64,000 nucleotides of DNA from an uncultured Oscillospiraceae bacterium (GTDB lineage: Bacteria > Bacillota > Clostridia > Oscillospirales > Acutalibacteraceae), in assembly GCA_900542575.1 (NCBI GenBank), contig UQOE01000002.1, positions 89,562 to 153,561 on the forward strand. Reading direction: 5' to 3'. Position numbers and translations under genes: made by a program. Of this stretch, positions 32,388-41,775 are shown one piece after another; positions within the stretch are counted from its first letter, which is position 1, and every line of letters starts with the position of its first letter. Below the pieces are notes generated by a model. It made no database searches, was not told the DNA's origin, and worked only from the letters and a program-made list of their open reading frames with translations.

Positions 32388-33266
32388 TTAACATTCTTTC
32401 AACAATTGTAAGATATCGTCTGGAATTTTTGCCTCTGCCGAAATCAGCTCTCCGGTGTACGGCTGTCGGAACTCTGCCCGCAGACAGTGGAGCGCCTGCC
32501 GGTGCAGCTCCGGCACCGCCGGAGCTCCATACATGGTGTCGCCGGTAAGAGGGGTGCCGAGGGAGGCAAAATGGACGCGGATCTGGTGCGTGCGGCCGGT
32601 CTCCAGGTGGATTTCCAGCAGAGTGCGTTCTCCGACCCGCTGCACGGCGCGCCAGTGGGTGACGGCGGGGTCGCCCTGCGGACCGCAGGCACGGATCGTC
32701 TTGTGAGGGTCCGGGCGGTAGATTGGGAGAGTGATGGTGCCGCTCCCCTCGTAGACGCCGTTGACCAGCGCCAGATAGGTCTTTCGCACATGGCCCTGCA
32801 GCTTGGACGCGGCGAAGCGGTTTTTCGCGCAGACCACGGCGCCCGAGGTGCCCTTGTCCAGCCGGCCTACGGCGCGGAAGACGCCGGTGCCGCGGGCGAG
32901 CATCCAGTCCGCAAGGGTGTCGCCCTGATGGTTGTGGGACTGGTGGATGGCAAGGCCGCCGGGCTTATCCACGACCGCCACATCCTCGTCTTCGTAGAGA
33001 ACAGCGGGTTCCGGGACTGGCTCGGCCGGGTGAAACCCCTGAGCCGGGCGGGCGGCAGCCGCGTCGTCCGGGAGATTGACCACCAGTTCATCGCCGGCGA
33101 ACAGCGGATCGATCGTGCGGATCGGGGCCCCGTTGCAGAGAATGCCGTCGTCCTGGAATTTGAGGTTTCGGATAGTACGAGAAGAAAGCCCTGCAGACCT
33201 TCTCAGGAAATGCAGGACTTTCGTGCCTTCGAATTCGGCGGGGACGGTGTATCGCAGGACGCGCAT
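32388..33266 (-). CDS. RluA-family pseudouridine synthase
   Basis: 292 residues. N-terminal S4-like RNA-binding part (VLHFLRRSAGLSSRTIRNLKF), then the catalytic motif GRLDKGTSG near residue 132 with the essential Asp (the common HRLD has Gly in place of His), and the ETGRTHQIRVH motif near 232. Members modify 23S rRNA or tRNA uridines; which position is modified is not clear. The ATG overlaps the stop of the FemX-like gene by one base (TGATG). Last gene of the murE unit. Confidence 0.92.
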   Translation of the reverse strand: MRVLRYTVPAEFEGTKVLHFLRRSAGLSSRTIRNLKFQDDGILCNGAPIRTIDPLFAGDELVVNLPDDAAAARPAQGFHPAEPVPEPAVLYEDEDVAVVDKPGGLAIHQSHNHQGDTLADWMLARGTGVFRAVGRLDKGTSGAVVCAKNRFAASKLQGHVRKTYLALVNGVYEGSGTITLPIYRPDPHKTIRACGPQGDPAVTHWRAVQRVGERTLLEIHLETGRTHQIRVHFASLGTPLTGDTMYGAPAVPELHRQALHCLRAEFRQPYTGELISAEAKIPDDILQLLKEC

Positions 33267-34609
33267 CAGTCGTTTTTCCCCCGCTTGAAGAAGAAGATGG
33301 TTTTCATTTTAATGTGTTTGGCCACCGGCATGAGGTTCTTGTAAATCCAGTAGCGGAACTTGCTGCCGATGAGAATGTACTCGCCGATGTACTCGGTGTA
33401 CTGGGCGCCGAAGCTCTCCTTGAAGCTCGCAATGCCCTTGAAGTTCTCCCGCGGTTCACACTTGCCGAGGACGCCGTCCGGGCCGGGCTCCTTCGGGTTG
33501 TCGCAGAGGACATAGCCGAGGTCATGGTAGTCCATGTTTTCGTCGATGCTCTCGCAGATGCGGAGGTAGTTGAGATAATGGCTGGAGCGGGTCTGGTTGC
33601 GGACGATATTGCGGGATCCGCCGAAGACGCAGGACGCAAAGCCGCCGTAGCGGATGGTCAGGCCGGAGCCCACCGGGATGCAGGCGTCCGCCGGATAGTC
33701 TTTGGTCTCCTCCATGCGGGCCTCGTAGTTCTTCGTGTTGTTGTCGATGACCTGGATGTCGTTCTTTAAGCCCTTGATCTTCTTCTGGGGCGCGGTCTCC
33801 AGGGCTTTGACCTTCTGGGCCCGCTCGGCCAGGCGCTGCTGTTCGAGCTCGGTGTCAATCTTTTTATCGTAATAGACGGTGGTAATGTCGGTGTAGTCCT
33901 TCAGCGTCCGGATGAGATTCGTCAGATACTCCTTGTCGCGGTGCGTAAAGCTGTTGCGCTCCGAGGTGTCGTTCATGCAGAGGATGAACTCGTCCAGGAG
34001 CTCCGGATTCTTCTCAATGTCCTCCCAGGTGTACCGCTGATATTTGAGACCCCGCCCCTTGCCAACGCGGACCGAGTAGCGCACGCCTTTCTCGCATCCT
34101 TTGAGGATCTTATTGGCGGGAATCAGCTTTCCCTCAGCGTCGTGCAGCGGGATCATCGTCTGAACCGGATGCTTATAGGTATAGGAGTCGAGGTCGGTGT
34201 TCAGCTGATAGCCGAGACCGGTCAGCAGCCGGTGGGCGGCATGTCCCTCTTTCTGCTCCTCCCCGTTGATGCGGAGCTTGACGGGCGGATCGATGATGAC
34301 GCAGAATGCGCCGTTCTTTTTCATCTCGCCCTTGATGAAATCGGCAAACGCCTTCTGAAGTTCGGCATTCGTGTAATCCGATACCGTGCCGTAGGGCACA
34401 TACCAGAGCTTGCCCGCCAGCGGGAGTTTCCGCTCCAGGACGAGGGCGGTCAGAACGCGGGTGCCGTTGTCGTCAAACCCGCTGTAGAGGTGGGAATTCC
34501 ACCCGGTCTTGACCTTCGGCCACAGCGAGCACTGCTGGTACTGGCCGTGATGGTCCTCGACAAACTGATCAAAACTCTGAAAATCGGTTTCCGGCTGAAA
34601 ATGATACAT
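33266..34609 (-). CDS. FemABX-family peptidoglycan cross-bridge aminoacyltransferase
   Basis: 447 residues. Matches FemA/FemB/MurM enzymes, which use aminoacyl-tRNA to add amino acids to the side chain of peptidoglycan stem-peptide residue 3. Two GNAT-like halves surround a charged helical arm (about 240-300, LEQQRLAERAQKVKALE) typical of FemA. KLWYVPYGTVSDY and GTVSDYTNAELQKAFADFI are family-like. Start at 34609 with GGGGGA upstream; it lies 16 bp after murE. Position beside murE supports a cell-wall role; the amino acid added is unknown. Confidence 0.87.
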   Translation of the reverse strand: MYHFQPETDFQSFDQFVEDHHGQYQQCSLWPKVKTGWNSHLYSGFDDNGTRVLTALVLERKLPLAGKLWYVPYGTVSDYTNAELQKAFADFIKGEMKKNGAFCVIIDPPVKLRINGEEQKEGHAAHRLLTGLGYQLNTDLDSYTYKHPVQTMIPLHDAEGKLIPANKILKGCEKGVRYSVRVGKGRGLKYQRYTWEDIEKNPELLDEFILCMNDTSERNSFTHRDKEYLTNLIRTLKDYTDITTVYYDKKIDTELEQQRLAERAQKVKALETAPQKKIKGLKNDIQVIDNNTKNYEARMEETKDYPADACIPVGSGLTIRYGGFASCVFGGSRNIVRNQTRSSHYLNYLRICESIDENMDYHDLGYVLCDNPKEPGPDGVLGKCEPRENFKGIASFKESFGAQYTEYIGEYILIGSKFRYWIYKNLMPVAKHIKMKTIFFFKRGKND

Positions 34610-34625
34610 GTTGACGGAATCCCCC

Positions 34626-36131
34626 TTATCTGCACGCAATTCCACGCTCGGCCAGGGCGGCACGGATGTCCGCCTCCTCGTCAAACGGGACTCTCTTGCC
34701 TTTGACTTTCATATATTTCTCGTGGCCCTTGCCGCAGCAGAGAAGGATATCTCCTTTCTGCAGCATGCGGACGCCGTAGGCCACCGCCTCGTCGCGATTC
34801 GGGATCTTGACGTAAGCGCCGCCCTCTTTTTCCACGAATGATGCAATTTCGTCGCAGATTTTCGAGGGGTCCTCATAGCCCGGATCGTCGGTGGTTATGA
34901 TCGTAAAATCGGCGAGCTTTCCGCTGACGGAGCCGAGCTCCTGCCGGCGGAGCTGCGCCCGGTCGCCGACCGACCCGAACAGCGTAATAATCCGTTTTGG
35001 GTGATAAGCTTTCACCGTTTCAATGATGCTGGTGAGACTCAGGCCGTTGTGGGCGTAGTCAATCAGGACGCCGAAGTCGTCGGACATGTAGACCACCTGG
35101 GCGCGGCCCGGAATACGGACCTGCTTCATGCCGGGCAGAAGCTGCTCCGGCCGGTAGCCGAGGAAGTCGCAGACCGCAACGGCTGCCAGGGCGTTCTCCA
35201 CGGAGAAGTCGCCCGGGGTGCTGAGGTCCATGGTGCAGACCGATTCGCCGCGGTGGAGAAGGTCAAACCGAATGCCCATGAAACCATCGTAGCGGGTCGG
35301 GACTTCATTTTCCGCCCGGTACTCGGCGCGCGCATCGTGGCCGTAGAAGATCTTCCGGCCCGGGACTTTTTCCAGCATGTCCTCTGCCGCCGGGTCGTCC
35401 AGGCAGGCGGCCGCCTGATGGCACAGCGAGAAAAACGCCTTTTTCCAGCCGTAGTACTCCTCGAACGTCTTGTGTTCGTGGCCGCCGATGTGGTCCGGGG
35501 AGATGTTGGTAAACACGCCGCAGAAAAATACCATGCCGTCGACGCGGTGCCACTTGACGCCCAGCGACGAGACCTCAATGGCACATGCCTCTACGCCATC
35601 GTCGGCCATTTGCCGCAGCAGCTTCTGCAGTTCATAGGATTCCGGCGTCGTGTTGACCGTGGCGACATGCCGGCCGCACCACTCGGCACCTGCCGTCCCG
35701 ATGAGCCCCACTTTGCAGCCGAGGCTCTCCAGGACCGATTTCACAATATAGGTCGTCGAGGTCTTTCCCTTGGTGCCGGTAATGCCGACCACCTTAACCT
35801 CCCCCGACGGGTGCCGGAAGAAGTTGTCCGAGGCCAGTGCCAGCGCCGCACGGGTGTTCTCCGCCGCAAAGATGTCGGCGGAGCCGTCCGCCGGGAGGCC
35901 GGCGGTCTCCTCGCAGCCCTCCTGGATAAGAAAGGCACGGCAGCCCTGGTCATACGCGCTCTTTGCATACATGTGGCCGTCGGTCTCGGCGCCCACCATG
36001 CAGACAAACAGCGTCCCCGCCTTTGCTTTGCGGGAGTCGTACACAATATCGGAAATCTCGGATTCGGCGCCGTCCGCGGACAAGGCAACCGTCCGGACCG
36101 CGAGGCCTTTGAGAATGTCACTTAGCTTCAT
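34626..36131 (-). CDS. murE: UDP-N-acetylmuramyl tripeptide ligase, MurE-like
   Basis: 501 residues. Mur ligase with N-terminal UDP-MurNAc domain (VYDSRKAKAGTLFVCMVG), P-loop GITGTKGKTSTTY near 115, the carbamoylated-Lys/His region and C-terminal domain. It adds the third stem-peptide residue. The specificity loop that reads DNPR in meso-diaminopimelate enzymes here reads TTDDPGYEDP near residue 415, so the third residue is uncertain (Lys or another diamine is possible). Start at 36131 is fixed by homology; the ribosome site is weak. Confidence 0.92.
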   Translation of the reverse strand: MKLSDILKGLAVRTVALSADGAESEISDIVYDSRKAKAGTLFVCMVGAETDGHMYAKSAYDQGCRAFLIQEGCEETAGLPADGSADIFAAENTRAALALASDNFFRHPSGEVKVVGITGTKGKTSTTYIVKSVLESLGCKVGLIGTAGAEWCGRHVATVNTTPESYELQKLLRQMADDGVEACAIEVSSLGVKWHRVDGMVFFCGVFTNISPDHIGGHEHKTFEEYYGWKKAFFSLCHQAAACLDDPAAEDMLEKVPGRKIFYGHDARAEYRAENEVPTRYDGFMGIRFDLLHRGESVCTMDLSTPGDFSVENALAAVAVCDFLGYRPEQLLPGMKQVRIPGRAQVVYMSDDFGVLIDYAHNGLSLTSIIETVKAYHPKRIITLFGSVGDRAQLRRQELGSVSGKLADFTIITTDDPGYEDPSKICDEIASFVEKEGGAYVKIPNRDEAVAYGVRMLQKGDILLCCGKGHEKYMKVKGKRVPFDEEADIRAALAERGIACR

Positions 36132-36184
36132 CGATGCACCGCTTTCTGCTGCTTGACAGCCAGTCTGTCTCATATACTTTTTGC

Positions 36185-36213
36185 ATTATAGGAGATGAAA
36201 AAGTCAATGTCAA
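36185..36213 (-). promoter_or_regulatory. Consensus sigma-A promoter of murE-femX-rluA
   Basis: Minus strand: perfect TTGACA (36213-36208), 17-bp spacer, perfect TATAAT (36190-36185). Strongest promoter seen in the window. Confidence 0.9.
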
Positions 36214-36233
36214 CTTGAGACGGCGCCCCTCTC

Positions 36234-36262
36234 TTGCATTGTCTCTTTTTGAAATGTATAAT
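36234..36262 (+). promoter_or_regulatory. Promoter of valS
   Basis: -35 TTGCAT (36234-36239), 17-bp spacer, -10 TATAAT (36257-36262). Only about 24 nt remain between the predicted start site and the ATG, so no T-box leader can fit. Confidence 0.75.
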
Positions 36263-36292
36263 AGTATCCACTTTTTATGAGGAGGAGACCGT

Positions 36293-38923
36293 ATGCCGAA
36301 CGAACTTGCGACCAGATACGACCCTTCGGACTTCGAAGACCGTATCTACAGCTTCTGGCTTAAGGGAAACTATTTTCACGCGCATCTCGATGAGTCGAAA
36401 CCCACCTACACCATCGTCATGCCGCCGCCGAACATCACCGGACAGCTCCATATGGGCCACGCCCTTGACAATACTCTGCAGGACATTCTGGTCCGCTATC
36501 ACCGCATGAAGGGCTATGACACCCTCTGGATTCCTGGCACCGACCACGCATCCATCGCCACCGAGGCCAAAATCGTCCAGGCTCTTCGGAAAGAGGGAAC
36601 CACGAAAGAGGATCTCGGCCGGGAGAAATTCCTGGAGCGCGCCTGGGAGTGGAAAGACCAGTACGGCGGCCGCATTGTCGAGCAGCTGAAGAAGATGGGC
36701 TCCTCCTGCGACTGGGACCGTGAGCGCTTCACCATGGACGAGGGCTGTTCCAAAGCGGTCCGCGAGGTCTTCTGCAACCTCTATGAAAAAGGCCTCATCT
36801 ACCGCGGCGAGCGCATCATCAACTGGTGTCCGCACTGCAAGACCACCATTTCCGACGCAGAGGTCGAATACGAGGAAAAAGACGGCTCCTTCTGGCATAT
36901 CAACTACCCGTTTGCCGACGGCAGCGGCTCCCTGACCCTCGCCACCACCCGTCCGGAGACCATGTTCGGCGACACCGCCGTCGCGGTCAACCCGAACGAC
37001 GACCGCTACAAGGACATCGTCGGCAAGAACCTCATTCTCCCCATCGTCAACAAGGAAATCCCCATCATTGCCGACGACTATGTCGACATCGACTTCGGAA
37101 CCGGCGTCGTCAAGATCACACCGGCCCACGACCCAAACGACTTCCAGGTCGGGCAGCGGCATAATCTTCCTATTATAAATGTAATGACCGAGGACGGCCA
37201 TATGAATGAGAACGTCCCCGAGAAATACCAGGGCATGGAGACCTATGAGTGCCGCAAGGTTCTCGTCGAAGATCTCAAAGAGCAGGGTTTCCTGGACCAC
37301 ATTGAGCCCATGAAGCACAATGTCGGCACCTGCTATCGCTGCGGCACTGTCGTGGAGCCCCGCGTCTCCAAGCAGTGGTTCGTCAAAATGAAGCCGTTGG
37401 CCAAGCCGGCCATCGACGCCGTACGAAACGGCGACATTCAGTTTGTCCCGGACCGCTACAGCAAGACTTACTTCCATTGGATGGAAAACATCCGCGACTG
37501 GTGCATTTCCCGCCAGCTCTGGTGGGGCCACCGTATCCCGGCCTGGTACTGCGACGACTGTGGTGAAATCACCGTATCCCGCGAAGAGCCGACCGAATGC
37601 GCCCACTGCCACAGCAAACACATCCATCAGGACCCCGACACGCTGGACACCTGGTTCTCCTCCGCCCTCTGGCCCTTCTCCACGCTGGGCTGGCCGGACG
37701 ACACACCGGAGCTCCGCCACTACTTCCCGACGGACACCCTGGTCACCGGCTATGACATCATCTTCTTCTGGGTCGCCCGCATGATCTTCTCCTCCGAGGA
37801 GCAGATGAAGCAGCCCCCGTTCCATACCGTCTTCATCCACGGCATCGTCCGTGACGAGCAGGGCCGCAAGATGAGCAAATCCCTCGGCAACGGAATCGAC
37901 CCTCTCCTTGTCATCGACAAGTACGGCGCCGACGCCCTGCGGTTTACACTTGCCACTGGCAACCATCCGGGCAACGACATGCGCTATTCCGACGAGAAGG
38001 TGGAGTCTTCCCGGAATTTTGCCAACAAGCTCTGGAATGCCTCCCGCTTTATTCTGATGAATCTGGACGGCACCGAGGCCCCCGCCCACCGGCCGGACCT
38101 CGACAAACTCGAGACCTGCGACAAGTGGATTCTCTCCCGCTACAACACGCTGGTCAAAGAGGTCAGCCATAACATTGAGCACTATGAGCTCGGCGTCGCC
38201 GTCTCCAAACTCTACGACTTTATCTGGGAGCAGTTCTGCGACTGGTACATTGAAATTGCGAAGGTCCGCCTGCAGAAGGGCGGCGAAGAGGCCGCAGTCG
38301 CCAAAGAGGTTCTCCTTTTTGTCATCGACGGCATTCTGAAGCTTCTCCATCCGTTTATGCCTTTTATTACGGAGGAAATCTGGCAGCACTTCCCGCATGA
38401 GGGCGAGACCATCATGCTGACGTCCTATCCGGAGTACGACGAGGAACTGAACTTTGCCGACGAAGAGGTCGCATTTGAGCGCGTTATGACCGCCATCCGC
38501 GCCATCCGCGTCCGCCGAAACGAGATGAACATCGCCCCGTCCAAAAAGGCCGCCGTCTACGTCGACACCTCCTATGAAGACGTGTTCCGGGCCAACGAGG
38601 TCTATATGAAGCGGCTCGCCTCGGCCTCCGAGGTGCAGATCGGCGGTACGTTCTCCACCGAGGGCGCCGTCAATGTCGTCACCCCGGACGCCAAGATTTA
38701 CATCCCGATGAATGAGCTCGTGGACTTCGAGGCCGAGCGTGCACGTCTGAACAAAGAACTCAAAAAAGCGGAAAAGGACCTGGCATTCTTCAGCAAGAAG
38801 CTGAACAACCCAGGCTACCTGAACAATGCGCCCGCCGCGGTCATCGAAAAAGACCGTGCCTCTGCGGCCAAGGCCCAGGAGCATATCGACCGGCTGAACG
38901 AATCTCTCGCAAAGCTCGGGTAA
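36293..38923 (+). CDS. valS: Valyl-tRNA synthetase
   Basis: 876 residues, normal for the bacterial enzyme. HIGH motif as PPPNITGQLHMGHALD near residue 43, editing domain in the middle, KMSKS near 525 (GRKMSKSLGNG), anticodon-binding domain with FITEEIWQHFP, and the C-terminal coiled-coil arm (ERARLNKELKKAEKDLAFF). GAGGAG precedes the ATG. Closed by the terminator at 38939-38969. Confidence 0.98.
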   Translation: MPNELATRYDPSDFEDRIYSFWLKGNYFHAHLDESKPTYTIVMPPPNITGQLHMGHALDNTLQDILVRYHRMKGYDTLWIPGTDHASIATEAKIVQALRKEGTTKEDLGREKFLERAWEWKDQYGGRIVEQLKKMGSSCDWDRERFTMDEGCSKAVREVFCNLYEKGLIYRGERIINWCPHCKTTISDAEVEYEEKDGSFWHINYPFADGSGSLTLATTRPETMFGDTAVAVNPNDDRYKDIVGKNLILPIVNKEIPIIADDYVDIDFGTGVVKITPAHDPNDFQVGQRHNLPIINVMTEDGHMNENVPEKYQGMETYECRKVLVEDLKEQGFLDHIEPMKHNVGTCYRCGTVVEPRVSKQWFVKMKPLAKPAIDAVRNGDIQFVPDRYSKTYFHWMENIRDWCISRQLWWGHRIPAWYCDDCGEITVSREEPTECAHCHSKHIHQDPDTLDTWFSSALWPFSTLGWPDDTPELRHYFPTDTLVTGYDIIFFWVARMIFSSEEQMKQPPFHTVFIHGIVRDEQGRKMSKSLGNGIDPLLVIDKYGADALRFTLATGNHPGNDMRYSDEKVESSRNFANKLWNASRFILMNLDGTEAPAHRPDLDKLETCDKWILSRYNTLVKEVSHNIEHYELGVAVSKLYDFIWEQFCDWYIEIAKVRLQKGGEEAAVAKEVLLFVIDGILKLLHPFMPFITEEIWQHFPHEGETIMLTSYPEYDEELNFADEEVAFERVMTAIRAIRVRRNEMNIAPSKKAAVYVDTSYEDVFRANEVYMKRLASASEVQIGGTFSTEGAVNVVTPDAKIYIPMNELVDFEAERARLNKELKKAEKDLAFFSKKLNNPGYLNNAPAAVIEKDRASAAKAQEHIDRLNESLAKLG

Positions 38924-38938
38924 CGGTAAGAATTCGAC

Positions 38939-38969
38939 AAAAAGAGCACTCCGCTCGGAGTGCTCTTTT
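38939..38969 (+). terminator. Terminator after valS
   Basis: AAAAAGAGCACTCCG with its complement around CT, followed by TTTTCTTTTC. Confidence 0.9.
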
Positions 38970-38984
38970 CTTTTCAAAAGTACG

Positions 38985-38993
38985 TGCTATAAT
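38985..38993 (+). promoter_or_regulatory. Extended -10 promoter of the trk operon
   Basis: TGCTATAAT, an extended -10 box with no clear -35, 72 bp before the first trkA gene. Confidence 0.55.
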
Positions 38994-39064
38994 GGGAAAT
39001 CAGATGTTTTCAAGATAGTGATTTTGTCCGATCATCGGACGTTTTTCTGAGAGGAAACTGAATC

Positions 39065-39514
39065 ATGATACTGAATCGTAAAGAGCGCGTTATTATCGTC
39101 GGCTGCGGCCGCTTTGGCGGCAAGCTGGCCATCATGCTCTCCAACAAGGGCTTCCAGGTCGTTGTCATCGACAACCGCCCGGAGGCTTTTAACAAGCTGC
39201 CGGAAAGTTTCGGCGGCTTTCCCATCCAGGCGGACGGCACCGAGATGGAGACGCTGAAATACGCGGAAATTGACGACGCCTCCATTTTCGTTGCCGCCAC
39301 CGGCAATGACAACGTGAACAGTCTGCTGGCCCAGATTGCCAGCCGCATCTACGGCGTCCCAAATGTCTATGTCCGTTTTGCCGACACCGCCAGCGGAAAA
39401 CTCGTCAAGGACTTCAACATCCAGTGCATCTTCCCGTTCAAGCTCTCTCTCTCGGCTTTTGAGGAGTCCATGTTCGGGACGGAGGACGAAGAGGAAAGCG
39501 AGGACGACGAATGA
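39065..39514 (+). CDS. trkA: TrkA-N domain potassium channel regulator (first)
   Basis: 149 residues. A single RCK/TrkA-N Rossmann domain: VIIVGCGRFGGKLA near residue 9 binds NAD(H) or ATP/ADP. It ends in an acidic Glu/Asp tail and lacks the TrkA-C domain. It would gate TrkH together with the second TrkA-type protein, whose gene overlaps by 4 bp. Splitting the regulator into a short and a full RCK protein is known in Clostridia. Confidence 0.9.
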   Translation: MILNRKERVIIVGCGRFGGKLAIMLSNKGFQVVVIDNRPEAFNKLPESFGGFPIQADGTEMETLKYAEIDDASIFVAATGNDNVNSLLAQIASRIYGVPNVYVRFADTASGKLVKDFNIQCIFPFKLSLSAFEESMFGTEDEEESEDDE

Positions 39515-40167
39515 GAATCTGCATTGCAGGCGGACGGACCTCCGCCGACTTTCTAATTCAGAATCTGAAGGCCCAGAAGCACAAGCTTGTGGTCATAAAT
39601 GAGGACCCACAGTACTGTGAGCATCTCTCCTCATCCCACAAAATCTCTATTTTCAACGGCTGCCCCAGCAAATTTTACGTCCTGCACGACGCAAACATTG
39701 AGGGGTTTGACGTCCTGGTGGCCCTGACCCACAGCGACGCGGACAACCTGGCCATCTGCCAGTTTGCCAAACGCTGTTTTAAGGTCCGCAAAGTGCTCTG
39801 CACGGTCAACAACCCGAAAAACGTCTCCCTGTTCCGGGAGCTCGGGGTCGACTACGTCATCAGTTCCACCTATATGATCGCCCAGCACATCACCCAGGCC
39901 ACCACCATCTCCAACCTCGTCAACACCCTGTCGTTCGAGGACGATATCATTATCAGCGAGGTCGAAATCAAACAAAACTATAAATGCGTCAACCAGGAAG
40001 TCCGGGACCTGGTATTCCCTGCCAGCACCATCATCTGCTGTATCATTCGGAAAGGACATGACCTCATCATCCCCAGCGGCGACAGCGTCATCCGCGCTGG
40101 CGACCGCCTCTTGGTTCTGACCACCAAGGCCAATCAGACCAAAGCCCTTTCTGTCTTTGCGAGGTAA
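39511..40167 (+). CDS. trkA: TrkA potassium uptake protein (second)
   Basis: 218 residues with both TrkA-N (1-125) and TrkA-C (about 140-215, ending in GDRLLVLTTK). The glycine loop MRICIAGGRTSADFL is degenerate for nucleotide binding (GGRTSA instead of GxGxxG), so nucleotide sensing may rest on the first protein. ATG overlaps the first trkA gene; trkH follows after 5 bp. Confidence 0.92.
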   Translation: MRICIAGGRTSADFLIQNLKAQKHKLVVINEDPQYCEHLSSSHKISIFNGCPSKFYVLHDANIEGFDVLVALTHSDADNLAICQFAKRCFKVRKVLCTVNNPKNVSLFRELGVDYVISSTYMIAQHITQATTISNLVNTLSFEDDIIISEVEIKQNYKCVNQEVRDLVFPASTIICCIIRKGHDLIIPSGDSVIRAGDRLLVLTTKANQTKALSVFAR

Positions 40168-40172
40168 CGGGC

Positions 40173-41771
40173 ATGCTGAAACGACAATCCCAATATCATG
40201 ACCATATAGCGGCCGTCAAAGCAGTGGCCTATCTGCTCATCCTCATGGGCACCATTATCCTGCTGCCGCTGCTCATGCTGTTCTTTCCCGCCTATCGAGG
40301 GGAGTTCTCCCACGCGGTCTGGTTCATCTTTCCGGGTGTTCTCTCATTCTTTGCCGGGTACATTCTGAAATTTATCACCTCCGGCACCCGTATCCGGAAA
40401 CTGAAAGATTTCTACGGCTCCATCATTGTGCTGGAGCTGTGGATTATCGCGGTACTTGTGGGCTGCATCCCCTTTATGATGAGCGGGGAGTTCACGTTTA
40501 CCCAGGCGGTATTTGAGACCATGAGCGGACTAACCACCACCGGTTTCACGCTGTTCCCCTATGAACACGCCGCTTCGCTGCAGATGCTTATCCTGTACCG
40601 CTCCCTGCTCCACCTGGTCGGCGGCGTCGGACTTGTCCTGGTGCTCTCCACCATCCTGTTCAACGCCTATAATATGCAGATCTTCTCCGCCGAGGGCCAT
40701 ACCGACCGCCTGGCACCCAGCCCGCTGCACTCGGCCCGTACCATTCTGTTCATCTATCTCGGATTTATCATCGGCGGTACCATCGCCTTTGCCATTCTCG
40801 GCATGAGCTGGTTCAACGCATTCAACTATTCCATTTCAGCGGTCGCTACCGGCGGCTTTGCTCCCCATGCCGACAGCATCGGCCACTACCACAGTGTCCT
40901 CGCGCCGTGGCGCGCCTACGGCATTGATATTGTCGCCTGCATTCTGATGCTCCTCGGCGGCACCAACTTCATGGCCAGCATGTTCTTCCTGAAAGGGCGC
41001 TGGCGCGGGTTCTTCCGCCATTCGGAGGTCCGCTGCACCTTTATCCTCCTGCTGCTCAGCATCCCTGTTGTCGTGGCAGACTATATCGTAAGACATGAGT
41101 GCATCAGCGTTGGTCAGGACATAGCAAGCGCTGCTTTCCTGGTCATCTCCACCATCTCCACTACGGGTCTCTCAACGGTCCACAACAGCCTGCCGAATCT
41201 CTCGTTCGGCATCGTCCCTATCCTTCTTCTGATGATGGTCGGCGCCCACTCCGACTCCACAGCCGGCGGCATCAAGGCATCCCGCACAGCGCTGGCCTTC
41301 AAGTCGCTGTACTGGGACGTCCGGAGCACCATCAACTCCAACCACTTTGTCCACCCGCAGCAGATCTATCGCTTCGGCAGTCCGGTCAAAGTTACGGACA
41401 AGGACAAGAGCCAGAACCTCACCTATATTCTTATTTATATTTCCATCGTCGTCGTCGGTACCATCGGCCTCATGGCCTGCGGCTATCCGTTCCGGGAATC
41501 CCTGGTGGAATTTGCCTCTGCCCTCGGTACCATCGGCCTCTCCATCGGGGTCGTCAGCCGCGCCTGTTCCGCTCCCGCGCTGTGGATTATCATTGTCGGC
41601 ATGCTCATCGCCCGACTGGAAATTTACATCTTCATCTTTGCCGCTACCAGAATTCGGCGGGACATCATGGATTTCCGCCGTGACCTCTACCTGACGCATG
41701 AAGACAGCAAAGCACGAAAGAAAGCGCGCAGAGAACACCAACTCAAACAGAAACAAGAGAAGGAGCTGTAG
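40173..41771 (+). CDS. trkH: Potassium transporter TrkH family
   Basis: 532 residues with four membrane-pore-membrane repeats. Selectivity segments are visible as MSGLTTTGFTLF near 122, SISAVATGGFAPH near 220, ISTISTTGLST near 330 and ALGTIGLSIGVVS near 450. It moves K+ (with H+ or Na+) into the cell and is gated by TrkA rings. The highly basic C-terminus is unusual in length. The next gene follows after 4 bp. Confidence 0.95.
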   Translation: MLKRQSQYHDHIAAVKAVAYLLILMGTIILLPLLMLFFPAYRGEFSHAVWFIFPGVLSFFAGYILKFITSGTRIRKLKDFYGSIIVLELWIIAVLVGCIPFMMSGEFTFTQAVFETMSGLTTTGFTLFPYEHAASLQMLILYRSLLHLVGGVGLVLVLSTILFNAYNMQIFSAEGHTDRLAPSPLHSARTILFIYLGFIIGGTIAFAILGMSWFNAFNYSISAVATGGFAPHADSIGHYHSVLAPWRAYGIDIVACILMLLGGTNFMASMFFLKGRWRGFFRHSEVRCTFILLLLSIPVVVADYIVRHECISVGQDIASAAFLVISTISTTGLSTVHNSLPNLSFGIVPILLLMMVGAHSDSTAGGIKASRTALAFKSLYWDVRSTINSNHFVHPQQIYRFGSPVKVTDKDKSQNLTYILIYISIVVVGTIGLMACGYPFRESLVEFASALGTIGLSIGVVSRACSAPALWIIIVGMLIARLEIYIFIFAATRIRRDIMDFRRDLYLTHEDSKARKKARREHQLKQKQEKEL

Positions 41772-41775
41772 ATCC

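Noticed and set aside
32383..32396. Perfect palindrome GAATGTTAACATTC at the end of the rluA-type gene
   Set aside because: It overlaps the stop codon, has no U run and is too short to separate from chance; not counted as a terminator or operator.
36200..36292. T-box riboswitch before valS (and before proS)
   Set aside because: Predicted leaders are only about 25-30 nt long and lack the UGGN T-box bulge and specifier stem.
36275..38977. 900-codon open frame antisense to valS
   Set aside because: It mirrors valS codon by codon, has no motif or ribosome site, and long antisense frames are expected in this GC-rich sequence. The sense strand is a complete synthetase.
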